From: Polyangiaceae bacterium
GTDB lineage: Bacteria; Myxococcota_A; Polyangia; Polyangiales; Polyangiaceae
Assembly: GCA_019637295.1 (NCBI GenBank)
Contig: JAHBVX010000002.1
Location: 806,001 to 870,000 of the forward strand
Length of the DNA: 64,000 nt
Direction of reading: 5' to 3'
Shown piece by piece: positions 42,785 through 50,270 of this stretch. A program made the translations under genes and the position numbers. Under the pieces are notes generated by a model. It was not told the DNA's origin, searched no databases, and saw only the letters and a program-made list of their open reading frames with translations. Each line of letters opens with the position of its first letter. Within the stretch, counting starts at the first letter, position 1.

Positions 42785-43777
42785 TCACTTCGGCAACCGG
42801 TATTCGAACGAGAATGGGAGGAAAATCGAGAAGCCGATCTGGGCTTGAACGTTGTTCGTCAGTCTCGACTCTCCAAACCACGTGTCCTTGTCCTGCAGCT
42901 CGGACGCGGGCAGCTGGCTTCCGCAGTCCACGTTGTTGCGCCCGCACGCCGTGTTCTCGAGCTTGTCGTTGAACACGTAGTCGCGGACCTCGAGCACGGC
43001 GGCAAACCAGCGATTGAAGAAGATGCGCAGCCCGATGCCCGCGTTGAACGCCAGCTTGGGCTCGAACTCGAAGTTGCGGTTGTCCGGGTCGATGACCGGG
43101 ATGGGTCGGGTGCTGATGGCACCGACGCCGCCCACGACGTACGCGTCGTAGTGGAAGATGAAGTCCTGGAAGCCCGCGAACTTTCCGTACGCTGGTACGT
43201 ACGTGAAATTGAGCGCGGCGGCCCAGTCGTACTCCGTTAGCGGCACGCCCACGCGGGCGGAGCGGCGGACCTGCGCGTTGAACTCGCTGTCCACGTTGAA
43301 TGGGCGGTAGTACTGGCCGTTGAGGCCGACCGCGAGCACGTTGGTGATGTAGTAGTTCAGGGCGATGCCCGGACCGGGGTGGCTGACGAACTGATCGTTC
43401 AGCGTCACGCCCCAGTAGGGGTTCACCTCGAAGCGGCGTACGCGCAGCGCGAAGATCTGCTGCACGGCGTAGATCTGTTCTTTCAGATCCTTCTCCGCTT
43501 CCTTGTCCATGTCGAGCTTGGGGCAAGCCGCCGGATCGATCTGGCAGATGTCGCCCAGACCTTCGCCGCCGGGCAGACCTTCGGGCAGCTCGTCTCCGGG
43601 GATGCCCTCGCCCCCTTCGCCTTCGCCCTCGGCTCCCTCGCCCGCCGCTCCTTCGCCTGCCGCCCCTTCGGCGGGTGCCTTCTCTTCAGCCGCTGGCTTC
43701 TTCTGCTGTGCCCAGGTCAGCCCTGGTGCCACGCAGAGCAGAGCTGCGGCGAAAAGCCCGATGCGCGTGTTCTTCAT
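42785..43777 (-). CDS. Outer-membrane beta-barrel protein (myxobacterial GltA/GltB-like family), first gene of pair
   Basis: A 330-residue protein with a signal peptide ending LTWAQQ. Residues about 28-75 are an unusual acidic Glu/Gly/Ala stretch, then a short Cys pair (CQIDPAACPKL). From about residue 100 it is a beta-barrel: FEVNPYWGVTLNDQFVSHPG, ALNYYITNVLAVGLNGQYY, AALNFTYVPAYGKFAGFQ and the final strand QIGFSIFLPFSFEYRLPK. A promoter (43889-43918) precedes it. Gene order and fold resemble the gltA/gltB or nfsA/nfsB pair; the matching TPR genes lie 6.5 kb away at 50-64 kb on the other strand. Confidence 0.8.
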   Translation of the reverse strand: MKNTRIGLFAAALLCVAPGLTWAQQKKPAAEEKAPAEGAAGEGAAGEGAEGEGEGGEGIPGDELPEGLPGGEGLGDICQIDPAACPKLDMDKEAEKDLKEQIYAVQQIFALRVRRFEVNPYWGVTLNDQFVSHPGPGIALNYYITNVLAVGLNGQYYRPFNVDSEFNAQVRRSARVGVPLTEYDWAAALNFTYVPAYGKFAGFQDFIFHYDAYVVGGVGAISTRPIPVIDPDNRNFEFEPKLAFNAGIGLRIFFNRWFAAVLEVRDYVFNDKLENTACGRNNVDCGSQLPASELQDKDTWFGESRLTNNVQAQIGFSIFLPFSFEYRLPK

Positions 43778-43888
43778 CGATGCCTCGTGACCGTTTCCTC
43801 TTCGACGACCGCTACCACGAACCGCTACGGCGAGCCCCGCAAATGCCGAAAATCATTAGTGAAATCCGTCAAGCGCGAACGACGGGCG

Positions 43889-43918
43889 ACTATATCACGC
43901 GGGCTTTTTGCCGATCAA
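43889..43918 (-). promoter_or_regulatory. Sigma-70-like promoter for the beta-barrel gene pair
   Basis: On the minus strand TTGATC (43918-43913), an 18-base spacer and TATAGT (43894-43889; 5 of 6 matches). The start of transcription would be near 43882, leaving a leader of about 105 bases before the ATG at 43777. The region is noticeably AT-richer than its surroundings. Confidence 0.6.
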
Positions 43919-43949
43919 CAACGAAAACCGAATAGCCCTTCTTGCCCGC

Positions 43950-45188
43950 TCAGGCTGCCTTGTCCTCGATCTCTTTGCCGAGCAGCGCCTCCACGAATGC
44001 GTCGGCCGAAAACTCGTGCAAATCATCAGGTCGCTCCCCCAAACCGATGAACCGGACCGGCAGCCCCAGGGTGTCGCTGATGCCCAGCACCACGCCTCCC
44101 TTCGCCGTCCCGTCCAGCTTGGTCAGCACCAGCCCCGTGAGCGGCAGGGCGTCCCGGAACTCCTTGGCCTGCGCCAGGGCGTTCTGGCCGTTGGTGGCGT
44201 CGACCACGAGCAGGATCTCGTGCGGTGCGCCGTCCAGGGCCTTGCCGGCAGTCTTGGCGATCTTGGTCATCTCCGTCATCAGATTCGCCTTGGTGTGCAG
44301 GCGCCCCGCGGTGTCGGCGAGCACCACGTCCGCGCCCTGCTCGCTGGCCTTCTTGATGGAGTCGAACACGACGCTCGCCGGGTCCCCACCATCTTTGCCC
44401 CGAACCACCTCGCACCCGACCCGATCGCCCCACACCACGAGCTGTTGAACGGCGGCTGCACGGAAGGTGTCTCCCGCCGCGAGCACGCAGGTGTGCCCTT
44501 CGGCGCTGAGCTTGGTGGCAAGCTTGCCGATGGTCGTCGTCTTGCCCGCCCCGTTGACGCCGACGAGCAGCACCACCGTCGGCTTGCCGCGCAGGAGAAA
44601 ACCGCCCGCCTTGCCGTCCACGTCGAGAATGCGTCGGGCTTCCTCGCGGAGCGCCTGCCAGATCTTCGACGAGTCTGACAAGTCGCCCTTGGCCAGGCGC
44701 TCCTTGAGGCGCGCGAGGATCGACTCGGTGGTGGCGACGCCGACGTCGGACGCCAAGAGTACTTCTTCGATTTCCGCCGCGATGTCGTCGTCGATCTCCT
44801 TGCGACCGGTGAGCAGCGCCTTGAGCTTGCCGAAGAAGCCCTCGTCCGCGCGCGATTTGGCGAGCCCCTTGCGCAAGCTCTGCACGTTCACCCGTGGCGT
44901 GAGCGAGGCCCGGCCGGACTCGACGGAGGGCGGTTCCTCCGGGGAAGGCTCGGGCTCGCGCTCCGACGGCGGCGCCGGCTGCTCGCTCTTGGGCTTGGGC
45001 GCTGCCGCGGGCTCGGCCTTGGCTTTGGGTTTCTCCGCGAGCTTGGGCTCGTCTTTGCGCTTGGCGGGCAGCTTCTCCTCGGCTGCCGGCTTGGGCAGCT
45101 CCTTGGGCTGCTCTGGCTTGCGGATGAACAGAAAATAGATCGCAGCCAGGGCTGCGATTCCCACCACGACGTAAATCAGCATATCCAT
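43950..45188 (-). CDS. ftsY: Signal recognition particle receptor FtsY
   Basis: A 412-residue SRP GTPase. The ATG at 45188 gives MDMLIYVVVGIAALAAIYFL, a true N-terminal membrane span, followed by a Lys/Pro/Glu-rich A region (about 24-105). The NG domain (about 115-412) contains GVNGAGKTTT (about 209-218), AGDTFRAAAVQQL, ADTAGRLHTKANLM, LVVDATNGQNAL and LTKLDGTAKGG, with FIGLGERPDDLHEF at the end; all G motifs are intact. FtsY receives ribosome-SRP complexes at the inner membrane for co-translational insertion. Its own promoter (45219-45248) overlaps the end of the preceding gene. Confidence 0.96.
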   Translation of the reverse strand: MDMLIYVVVGIAALAAIYFLFIRKPEQPKELPKPAAEEKLPAKRKDEPKLAEKPKAKAEPAAAPKPKSEQPAPPSEREPEPSPEEPPSVESGRASLTPRVNVQSLRKGLAKSRADEGFFGKLKALLTGRKEIDDDIAAEIEEVLLASDVGVATTESILARLKERLAKGDLSDSSKIWQALREEARRILDVDGKAGGFLLRGKPTVVLLVGVNGAGKTTTIGKLATKLSAEGHTCVLAAGDTFRAAAVQQLVVWGDRVGCEVVRGKDGGDPASVVFDSIKKASEQGADVVLADTAGRLHTKANLMTEMTKIAKTAGKALDGAPHEILLVVDATNGQNALAQAKEFRDALPLTGLVLTKLDGTAKGGVVLGISDTLGLPVRFIGLGERPDDLHEFSADAFVEALLGKEIEDKAA

Positions 45189-45218
45189 GGCACGCGCGTC
45201 CAAGCTCGAGGGTCGCGG

Positions 45219-45248
45219 ACTATAGGAACGCGGGCTCGGCAGCGTCAA
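45219..45248 (-). promoter_or_regulatory. Sigma-70-like promoter for ftsY
   Basis: On the minus strand TTGACG (45248-45243), an 18-base spacer and TATAGT (45224-45219). Predicted transcription start near 45212 gives a leader of about 24 bases before the ATG at 45188. The -35 box overlaps the last codons of the upstream gene (stop at 45245). Same spacing and -10 as the promoter at 43889-43918. Confidence 0.62.
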
Positions 45249-46957
45249 CGCTGGCGTGCCGTTGGCGGTTCACGCTCGGAAATGCGCTTCTCGGCGGCGA
45301 GATCGGGTGGTTCGGGGCCAAACGCCGCGGCCTCGACCTCCTCGGCCCAGGCGCGCGCGGGTTCGTCCCGCGCGCCCAGCGCCACCCGGCGCACCTCGCC
45401 GGGGGTCGGCTCGCCCGTCTGCTTCCACGGAGCGCCACGGCGCTCCGCCCACTCCACCAGGCGCGCGAGGATGGCGCGGCGCCTGCCCACGAGCTGGATG
45501 ACGAGCTCCCCGGGCGCAGGCGCGCTCCGCTCCAGCCGCGTGTGATGCGCCGCCTCCACGACCAGCCGCGCGCCCTCGGCGCGCGCGGCGGCGTCCAGCC
45601 GGAAGCGACCCTCGGCGTCGGTGCGGTCGCGGCGCGCCACGTCCTCCTGTTGGAAGCTGGGGAGCACCAGCCGAACCTCGGCGTCCGCGATGGGCGCAGC
45701 GTCGTGCGCGTCGATCACGACGCCAGTCCAGCCCGACGCCGGGTCACCGGCGCGAATCACGTCGATCGAGGCGCGCCCAGCCGGCTCGGCGCGAGGCTCG
45801 CGCCGCTTCTCCCGGCGGCCCGGGCGGAGCCAGCTGCGCAGCATCCAGAGCGCCAGCAGCGCGGCGCCGATCAACCATGGGGTGCTGCGCCAGGGGCTCG
45901 GCGGCTGAACTTCGACCGCAACGGCGAGGGGTTCTCCTGCCGCCCACCACGGTACGTCTGGAAGGTATTGAACGGTCAGGCTCGCGGGTCCGGGCTCGAG
46001 GTCGAGGCGACCCTCCCAGCGTGCGGAGCCGGCCTCCACCGCTGCCGTGCCGAGCGAGCGGCCCGCCGCGAGCAGCTCGATGCCGCCGCTCGGGACCGCG
46101 CCCACGCTCGAGCCGACTGCCACCGAGAGCTGGGCGAGGTCACCCGAGCGTGCCGACGGCGCCGCTCCCGCGGCGCTCAGCCGCACCACCGCGGTCTTCA
46201 GCACCGGCATCGAGACCTCCGCAGCCGTGAGCAGAGCCGTGCCTGGGAAGCGGGCGCGCAGGCGGGCCGTCCCGGGCGGGCCGAGCGCGGCAGACGGGAC
46301 CTTGAGGGCGACGCGATCGCCCGCCACCAAGGTCGCGCGGGTCAGCGGGGCGGCGCCCTCGGTCGTGACGAGCTCGAGCACGAGCGGGACGCCCTCCGCG
46401 CCCTCTCCCGGGCCGAAGGGAGGCTCCACGCGAGTCTCCACCGAGATGGCGTGTTCCGACCGTTCGAGGGGGAGCACCGACTTCTCGGGGGCAAACCGCA
46501 GCAGGAGCGCGCGCCGCTTGGGATCGAGCGGCACGGCGATCTCGGCGGCATCGAAGAACGGATCGCCGGCGAAGCGGAGCGCGAGGGCGCCGCCGGGTGG
46601 CTCCCCCGGCAGTTGGAAGCAGAACGCTCCGGCGCCATCGGTCTGCACCACGACCTCCCCGCGCGACGAGTGAACCTGCGCGCTCGCGGTCGAGCGGCAC
46701 GCCCCCGGGGCAGGGAGTGTCCTGCCGGCCGAGACGGCGCGCACGTCCGCGCGCCCGATCGGCCGGCCCGTGTCGTCCTTGAGGACGCCGTGGATCTCCA
46801 TGCCGACATCCCGCGGCACGGCGCGCCCCTCCAGCACCGCGCTGCCTCGAACGCGCAGCTTCACTGGCTGGGCCTGGGCGGAGCCCAGGGTGAAGACCAA
46901 CAGCCCCACGCACCAGAGGGGGAGGCGGGTCGCGCAGGATGTAGGACAAGAGCGCAT
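45245..46957 (-). CDS. Exported Ig-like/carboxypeptidase-regulatory-like membrane protein
   Basis: A 570-residue protein with a signal peptide ending GSAQAQP. The extracytoplasmic part (about 30-345) is built of beta-sandwich segments; the first contains GVLKDDTGRPIGRADVRAVS, typical of CarboxypepD-regulatory-like folds. One membrane span lies at about 352-372 (TPWLIGAALLALWMLRSWLR), then a basic stretch and a second regulatory-like beta domain on the other side (GWTGVVIDAHDAAPIADAEV, TDAEGRFRLDAA). The C-terminal 80 residues are helical and charged. Having such folds on both sides of the membrane is unusual. The function is unknown; envelope transport or scaffold roles are possible. Confidence 0.75.
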   Translation of the reverse strand: MRSCPTSCATRLPLWCVGLLVFTLGSAQAQPVKLRVRGSAVLEGRAVPRDVGMEIHGVLKDDTGRPIGRADVRAVSAGRTLPAPGACRSTASAQVHSSRGEVVVQTDGAGAFCFQLPGEPPGGALALRFAGDPFFDAAEIAVPLDPKRRALLLRFAPEKSVLPLERSEHAISVETRVEPPFGPGEGAEGVPLVLELVTTEGAAPLTRATLVAGDRVALKVPSAALGPPGTARLRARFPGTALLTAAEVSMPVLKTAVVRLSAAGAAPSARSGDLAQLSVAVGSSVGAVPSGGIELLAAGRSLGTAAVEAGSARWEGRLDLEPGPASLTVQYLPDVPWWAAGEPLAVAVEVQPPSPWRSTPWLIGAALLALWMLRSWLRPGRREKRREPRAEPAGRASIDVIRAGDPASGWTGVVIDAHDAAPIADAEVRLVLPSFQQEDVARRDRTDAEGRFRLDAAARAEGARLVVEAAHHTRLERSAPAPGELVIQLVGRRRAILARLVEWAERRGAPWKQTGEPTPGEVRRVALGARDEPARAWAEEVEAAAFGPEPPDLAAEKRISEREPPTARQR

Positions 46958-47111
46958 CCTGCTTCTAGCCTAGCGCGGTTCGGGCGCCGGCCTGGACTTG
47001 GATTGAAGGGGGACCGACCCGCCTCCGTCCAAGTTCGAGCAGCACCAGGAGCGCGGCAGGTCCCGCGCCGGACCACCGAACGAGCGCACAAAGATGGTAG
47101 AGTCGCCGGCC

Positions 47112-47918
47112 ATGGGACACAGACGTGCAGCCGCTGCCCTCTGCTGGCTGCTGGCTGCGGTACTGTTCGTCTCCCACGCGGCTGCGCAAGACTCGGTGGC
47201 GGTGCTGGCCAAGCGGCTCAAGGCTGGAGACGACTTCCGCGTTCGCACCCAGGCCGCGCTCGCCCTCGGCGCCTCCAAGAGCAAGGCGGCCGTAGAGCCT
47301 CTGTGCGCGGGCCTGAGCGACAGCAACACGACCGTGCGGGCTGCCTCCGCAGCGGCGCTCGGGCGGCTCAAGCTCGGCGGCAAGGAGTGCCTGCAGCGGC
47401 GGCTCGCGAAGGAGTCGGCCGCGCCGGTCAAGGCATCCATCAGCAAAGCCATCAAGTCGCTGGCAGACGCCGATGGACCGAACGTCGATGCCTCCACGAC
47501 GGTCTACCTCGCGATCGCCAAGACCTCCAACGGCACCGGTCGCGCCGACGCGGACGTGGACAAGCTGGTCCGGTCCGCGATGACGAAGGCCGCCCGAGAG
47601 CTCAAGGGCTACGTGCTGGCTCCCGTCAAGGAGACCCCGGCGCAGGCCAAGACCCTGCTCGCCCAGTTCCCACAGGTGAAGGCCTTCTACCTGACACCCA
47701 AGGTCCAGAAGCCCGAATACAAGGGAGGCAACCTCACGGTCCGGTTCGAGATTTCGATTTTCACCTACCCAGGCCGGGCCCTCAAGGGCTCGGTGCCCAT
47801 CAAGCTCACTCAGGCCGACGTGTCCGGCGAAGACGCCGAGGCGGAAGAAGAGCTGATCCGGATGGCGGCGGGTCGCGCGGTCGAGAAGCTGTCCGAGAAC
47901 GTCGGGCGCATCGAGTGA
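47112..47918 (+). CDS. Exported HEAT-repeat protein
   Basis: A 268-residue protein. The ATG at 47112 gives MGHRRAAAALCWLLAAVLFV and a cleavage site near AAAQD; an in-frame start at 47094 is possible. Residues about 35-110 carry two HEAT repeats (VRTQAALALGASKSKAAVEP, VRAASAAALGRLKLGGK). The C-terminal half (about 120-268) is an alpha/beta domain with FYLTPKVQKPEYKGGNLTVR and FEISIFTYPGRALKGS. I do not recognise it. It is the first of two plus-strand genes, the second being a HAMP protein 109 bases on. The divergent gap 46958-47111 has 7-base inverted repeat arms ACTTGGA (46996) and TCCAAGT (47028). Confidence 0.78.
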   Translation: MGHRRAAAALCWLLAAVLFVSHAAAQDSVAVLAKRLKAGDDFRVRTQAALALGASKSKAAVEPLCAGLSDSNTTVRAASAAALGRLKLGGKECLQRRLAKESAAPVKASISKAIKSLADADGPNVDASTTVYLAIAKTSNGTGRADADVDKLVRSAMTKAARELKGYVLAPVKETPAQAKTLLAQFPQVKAFYLTPKVQKPEYKGGNLTVRFEISIFTYPGRALKGSVPIKLTQADVSGEDAEAEEELIRMAAGRAVEKLSENVGRIE

Positions 47919-48027
47919 CCTTGGCCCTGTTCTTGCCGATTGGCCCAGACGCGCTTTACCCTGATCACCGGGGCCTTGGCCCTGTCGTCCGCCCGCGCAG
48001 CTCGGGTTGGTAGGAGAACGGAACACG

Positions 48028-48819
48028 ATGGCACAAGCAGGAGCAGCGCCGGCGGCGGCAACGGGTCGGCACCAGAGGCAGCTCAAGAACTACCTGCTCG
48101 ATAAGCACTTCCAGCTCAAGTACACGGGCTACTTGGTCGCCATCGCGCTGATCCTCAGTCTGGCGCTCGGCCTGGTGCTGTGGCGGACGAGCCGCGCGGT
48201 CATCGCTCAGAGCCACGAGGCGGTGAACCAGGGCGAACAAGTCGTCGCCCTGGGCCGCGAGGTGGTGGGGGAGAGTCAGAAGGTCAGCGCCGTGGTCCAA
48301 ATGAACATCGTCAAGGACCCGGTCTACAGCGACAACCCGGGGCTGCTCGACGCGTTCAAGACCGACGCCGCCAAGCAGGACGAGCGGCTGAAGAAACAGC
48401 AGCAAGCGCTCGAGGAGCAGGCGGCCGCGCTCAAGGTACAGTCGCAGAGTCTGGCGCAGCGCCAGCAGACCATGCTGCTCACCCTGTGTCTCGTGCTCAC
48501 GTTGCTGGTGCTGGGTGTGGGCTTCGCTGGCATCATGGTCACCCACAAGGTGGCGGGCCCCATCTTCAAGATGAAGCGACAGATCCGCGAGCTCGGAGAC
48601 GGCAGCTTGAGGGTGCCCGGACGCCTGCGCAAGGGCGACGAGCTCGTGGAGTTCTTCGAGGCCTTCGAGAAGACCGTGCAGCAGCTTCGGGATCGAGAAG
48701 AGGGGCAAGTGAAGCTGGTGGAGGAGACGATCGCCGCGCTCGAGAGCGCGGGCAACGAGGCCGACGTGCAGCGGCTGCGCAAGGTGCGCGACACGATGAA
48801 GCTCGCGCTCGACAGCTGA
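48028..48819 (+). CDS. Two-span HAMP-domain protein, no output domain
   Basis: A 263-residue protein. The ATG at 48028 follows TAGGAG; a TTG at 48007 is less likely. After a short N-terminal tail come KNYLLDKHFQLKYTGYLVAI, a pattern seen at the start of many delta-proteobacterial HAMP receptors, and the first span (about 38-58). An extracytoplasmic coiled coil of about 90 residues (DERLKKQQQALEEQAAALKV) replaces a sensor domain. The second span is at about 150-172. A HAMP segment follows (VAGPIFKMKRQIRELGDGSL), then a helical end with QQLRDREEGQVKLVEETI. There is no catalytic or methyl-accepting region. It may dimerise and relay conformational change to a partner. Confidence 0.82.
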   Translation: MAQAGAAPAAATGRHQRQLKNYLLDKHFQLKYTGYLVAIALILSLALGLVLWRTSRAVIAQSHEAVNQGEQVVALGREVVGESQKVSAVVQMNIVKDPVYSDNPGLLDAFKTDAAKQDERLKKQQQALEEQAAALKVQSQSLAQRQQTMLLTLCLVLTLLVLGVGFAGIMVTHKVAGPIFKMKRQIRELGDGSLRVPGRLRKGDELVEFFEAFEKTVQQLRDREEGQVKLVEETIAALESAGNEADVQRLRKVRDTMKLALDS

Positions 48820-48835
48820 GCCGCGCGGGGGCCCG

Positions 48836-49171
48836 TCAGAACGCGGCGACGGCGTGCTCGACGCTCCAGCTGCCGTCACGGAAGCTGACGCTGGCGGCGT
48901 CGAAGCGCATGTGGTCGACGGACTCGTCGTGTCGGTAGCGCGCCCGCCACAGCCGTTCGCCCGCACGGCGGACGCGCTCTTGCTTGCGGTGGCGAATACT
49001 ACCGAGTCCACCCTCCCAGGCCGAATCGCCGCGGTGCCGGACCTCGACGATGATCACCGTGCGCCCGACGCGCGCCACGATGTCGATCTCGAGCCGGCCG
49101 ACGCGCAGGTTCATCGCGACCACCTCGTACCCGAGGCCGCGCAGGTGATCGGCGACGAGCTGCTCCGCCAG
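48836..49171 (-). CDS. YraN/UPF0102 family nuclease-fold protein, start uncertain
   Basis: A protein of about 111 residues or slightly more, from the small UPF0102 (YraN) family with a restriction-endonuclease-like fold. Seen are LAEQLVADHLRGLGYEVVAM, GRLEIDIVARVGRTVIIVEV and RHRKQERVRRAGERL; the E, D and E-x-R positions of the family are present. No ATG, GTG or TTG lies in frame between the stop of the upstream lipoprotein gene (49191) and the conserved N-terminus. The start given is a CTG at 49171; an ATC near 49200 or a GTG at 49414 (which would overlap the lipoprotein gene by 224 bases) are alternatives. In many bacteria it sits beside translation and envelope genes. The biochemical role is uncertain. 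Confidence 0.7.
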   Translation of the reverse strand: MAEQLVADHLRGLGYEVVAMNLRVGRLEIDIVARVGRTVIIVEVRHRGDSAWEGGLGSIRHRKQERVRRAGERLWRARYRHDESVDHMRFDAASVSFRDGSWSVEHAVAAF

Positions 49172-49190
49172 GCGGCCGCGCTGCTGGGGC

Positions 49191-49835
49191 TCAGTTGAAG
49201 GGCGGATTCTTGCCGTTGCCGCCGCAGTAGAAGTCGGACTGGTCGGAGCTGGAGCCGAAGGTGCACAGCGGGCTCGCTTCGACGTCCGCCTTGACGTAGC
49301 TGGTGCCGTCCTTGACGCAGTAGAAGCCGGCGAGCTCGGCGCTGCCCAGCCCGAGATCGTCGAGCAGCTTCTCGCACTTGAACCCGCTCGGACACTCACA
49401 GTAACGCGCGCCATCTTCCGTGGACCCCGCCGCGTTCTTGCAGCGACAGGAGCAGTACACGCTCTTGTCGGCCTGGCGCTTGGAGAATTGCGCCTTCACT
49501 GGCGCGGTGATCTCGTCCGTGGCCACCGCGCCGCTGGTGCCGGGGATGCGGCAGCGCGCCGGATCGTTGGGGGCAAGCGAGCTGATCTGCGACTCGGACT
49601 GTCCGTAGGGGCAGCTCACGCGACCCTGGAAGTGGTTCACCAGGCAGACGCGGGTCTCGCACTGGAAGGAGCGGCTCTCCACGTTGACCTCGTCCGCGGA
49701 GTAACCGGGGAAGCCCGCCTGATACTCGTCCTCCGGGATGCAGGGATCGCCCACGCCGCCGGTCTCACAACCCAGCGCGAACGCACTCGCAGCCACCGCC
49801 AACAGGACCCAGCGATTCGAAATCGGACGATTCAT
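49191..49835 (-). CDS. Cys-rich predicted lipoprotein
   Basis: A 214-residue lipoprotein with the signal MNRPISNRWVLLAVAASAFA and lipobox ALGC (Cys23). The ATG at 49835 is preferred to a GTG one codon earlier. The mature part has many Cys residues arranged in short modules: FQCETRVCLVNH, RVSCPYG, VYCSCRCKNAAG, RYCECPSGFKCEK and FYCVKDG. This pattern resembles small Cys-rich lipoproteins of myxobacteria with no known function. It starts the minus-strand pair with yraN and faces the TPR cluster across 435 bases. Confidence 0.8.
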   Translation of the reverse strand: MNRPISNRWVLLAVAASAFALGCETGGVGDPCIPEDEYQAGFPGYSADEVNVESRSFQCETRVCLVNHFQGRVSCPYGQSESQISSLAPNDPARCRIPGTSGAVATDEITAPVKAQFSKRQADKSVYCSCRCKNAAGSTEDGARYCECPSGFKCEKLLDDLGLGSAELAGFYCVKDGTSYVKADVEASPLCTFGSSSDQSDFYCGGNGKNPPFN

Positions 49836-50270
49836 CACGTTTGCGTCACCCGGAGGTTAGTGGGGTCGGTCGTGTGGGCGACGACCCACGTCTTCGCCGC
49901 ACCGGCAAAGTAGTCGAGCGGCGCGGGAGCCGTCAACGCGAAATCCGGCGACCCATGGACGCGTGGTGCCGCTGTGTCTAGTGGCCACCGGTCACTTCGT
50001 GGACGCATCCACGCTCGCGTCGCGGGACGGCGCATGTTACAGCCAGGAGAGCAATTTGAACGCACGGCGGAACGGCGCGGAAGGGAAGCGACACGGCCTC
50101 GCCGGTGGCGCTTGACAACTTCGTCGCGCGATATCTAACATCGCCTCCGCCGCGCTGGTATCTATTGATACTCATTAAAGATTTTTCGCTGGTCCGAAGC
50201 GCCTGGGGAACGGAGTGGAGCGGTTGCCACCCCATTCCACGGGTCTGAACCGTCATCGAGAGAGGTTTGC
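49836..50270. other. Intergenic region with promoter of the TPR gene cluster
   Basis: A 435-base gap between divergent genes with no credible coding frame. It holds the promoter at 50112-50141 and an AT-rich stretch (about 50155-50190, ATTGATACTCATTAAAG) unlike the GC-rich surroundings, possibly a regulator or nucleoid-protein site. A leader of about 120 bases separates the promoter from the first gene. Confidence 0.7.
50112..50141 (+). promoter_or_regulatory. Sigma-70-like promoter for the Glt-like cluster
   Basis: Consensus TTGACA (50112-50117) is followed by TCTAAC at a 16-base spacing or TAACAT at an 18-base spacing (50136-50141); each has 4 of 6 matches. Transcription would start near 50148, about 120 bases upstream of the ATG at 50271. 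Confidence 0.6.
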
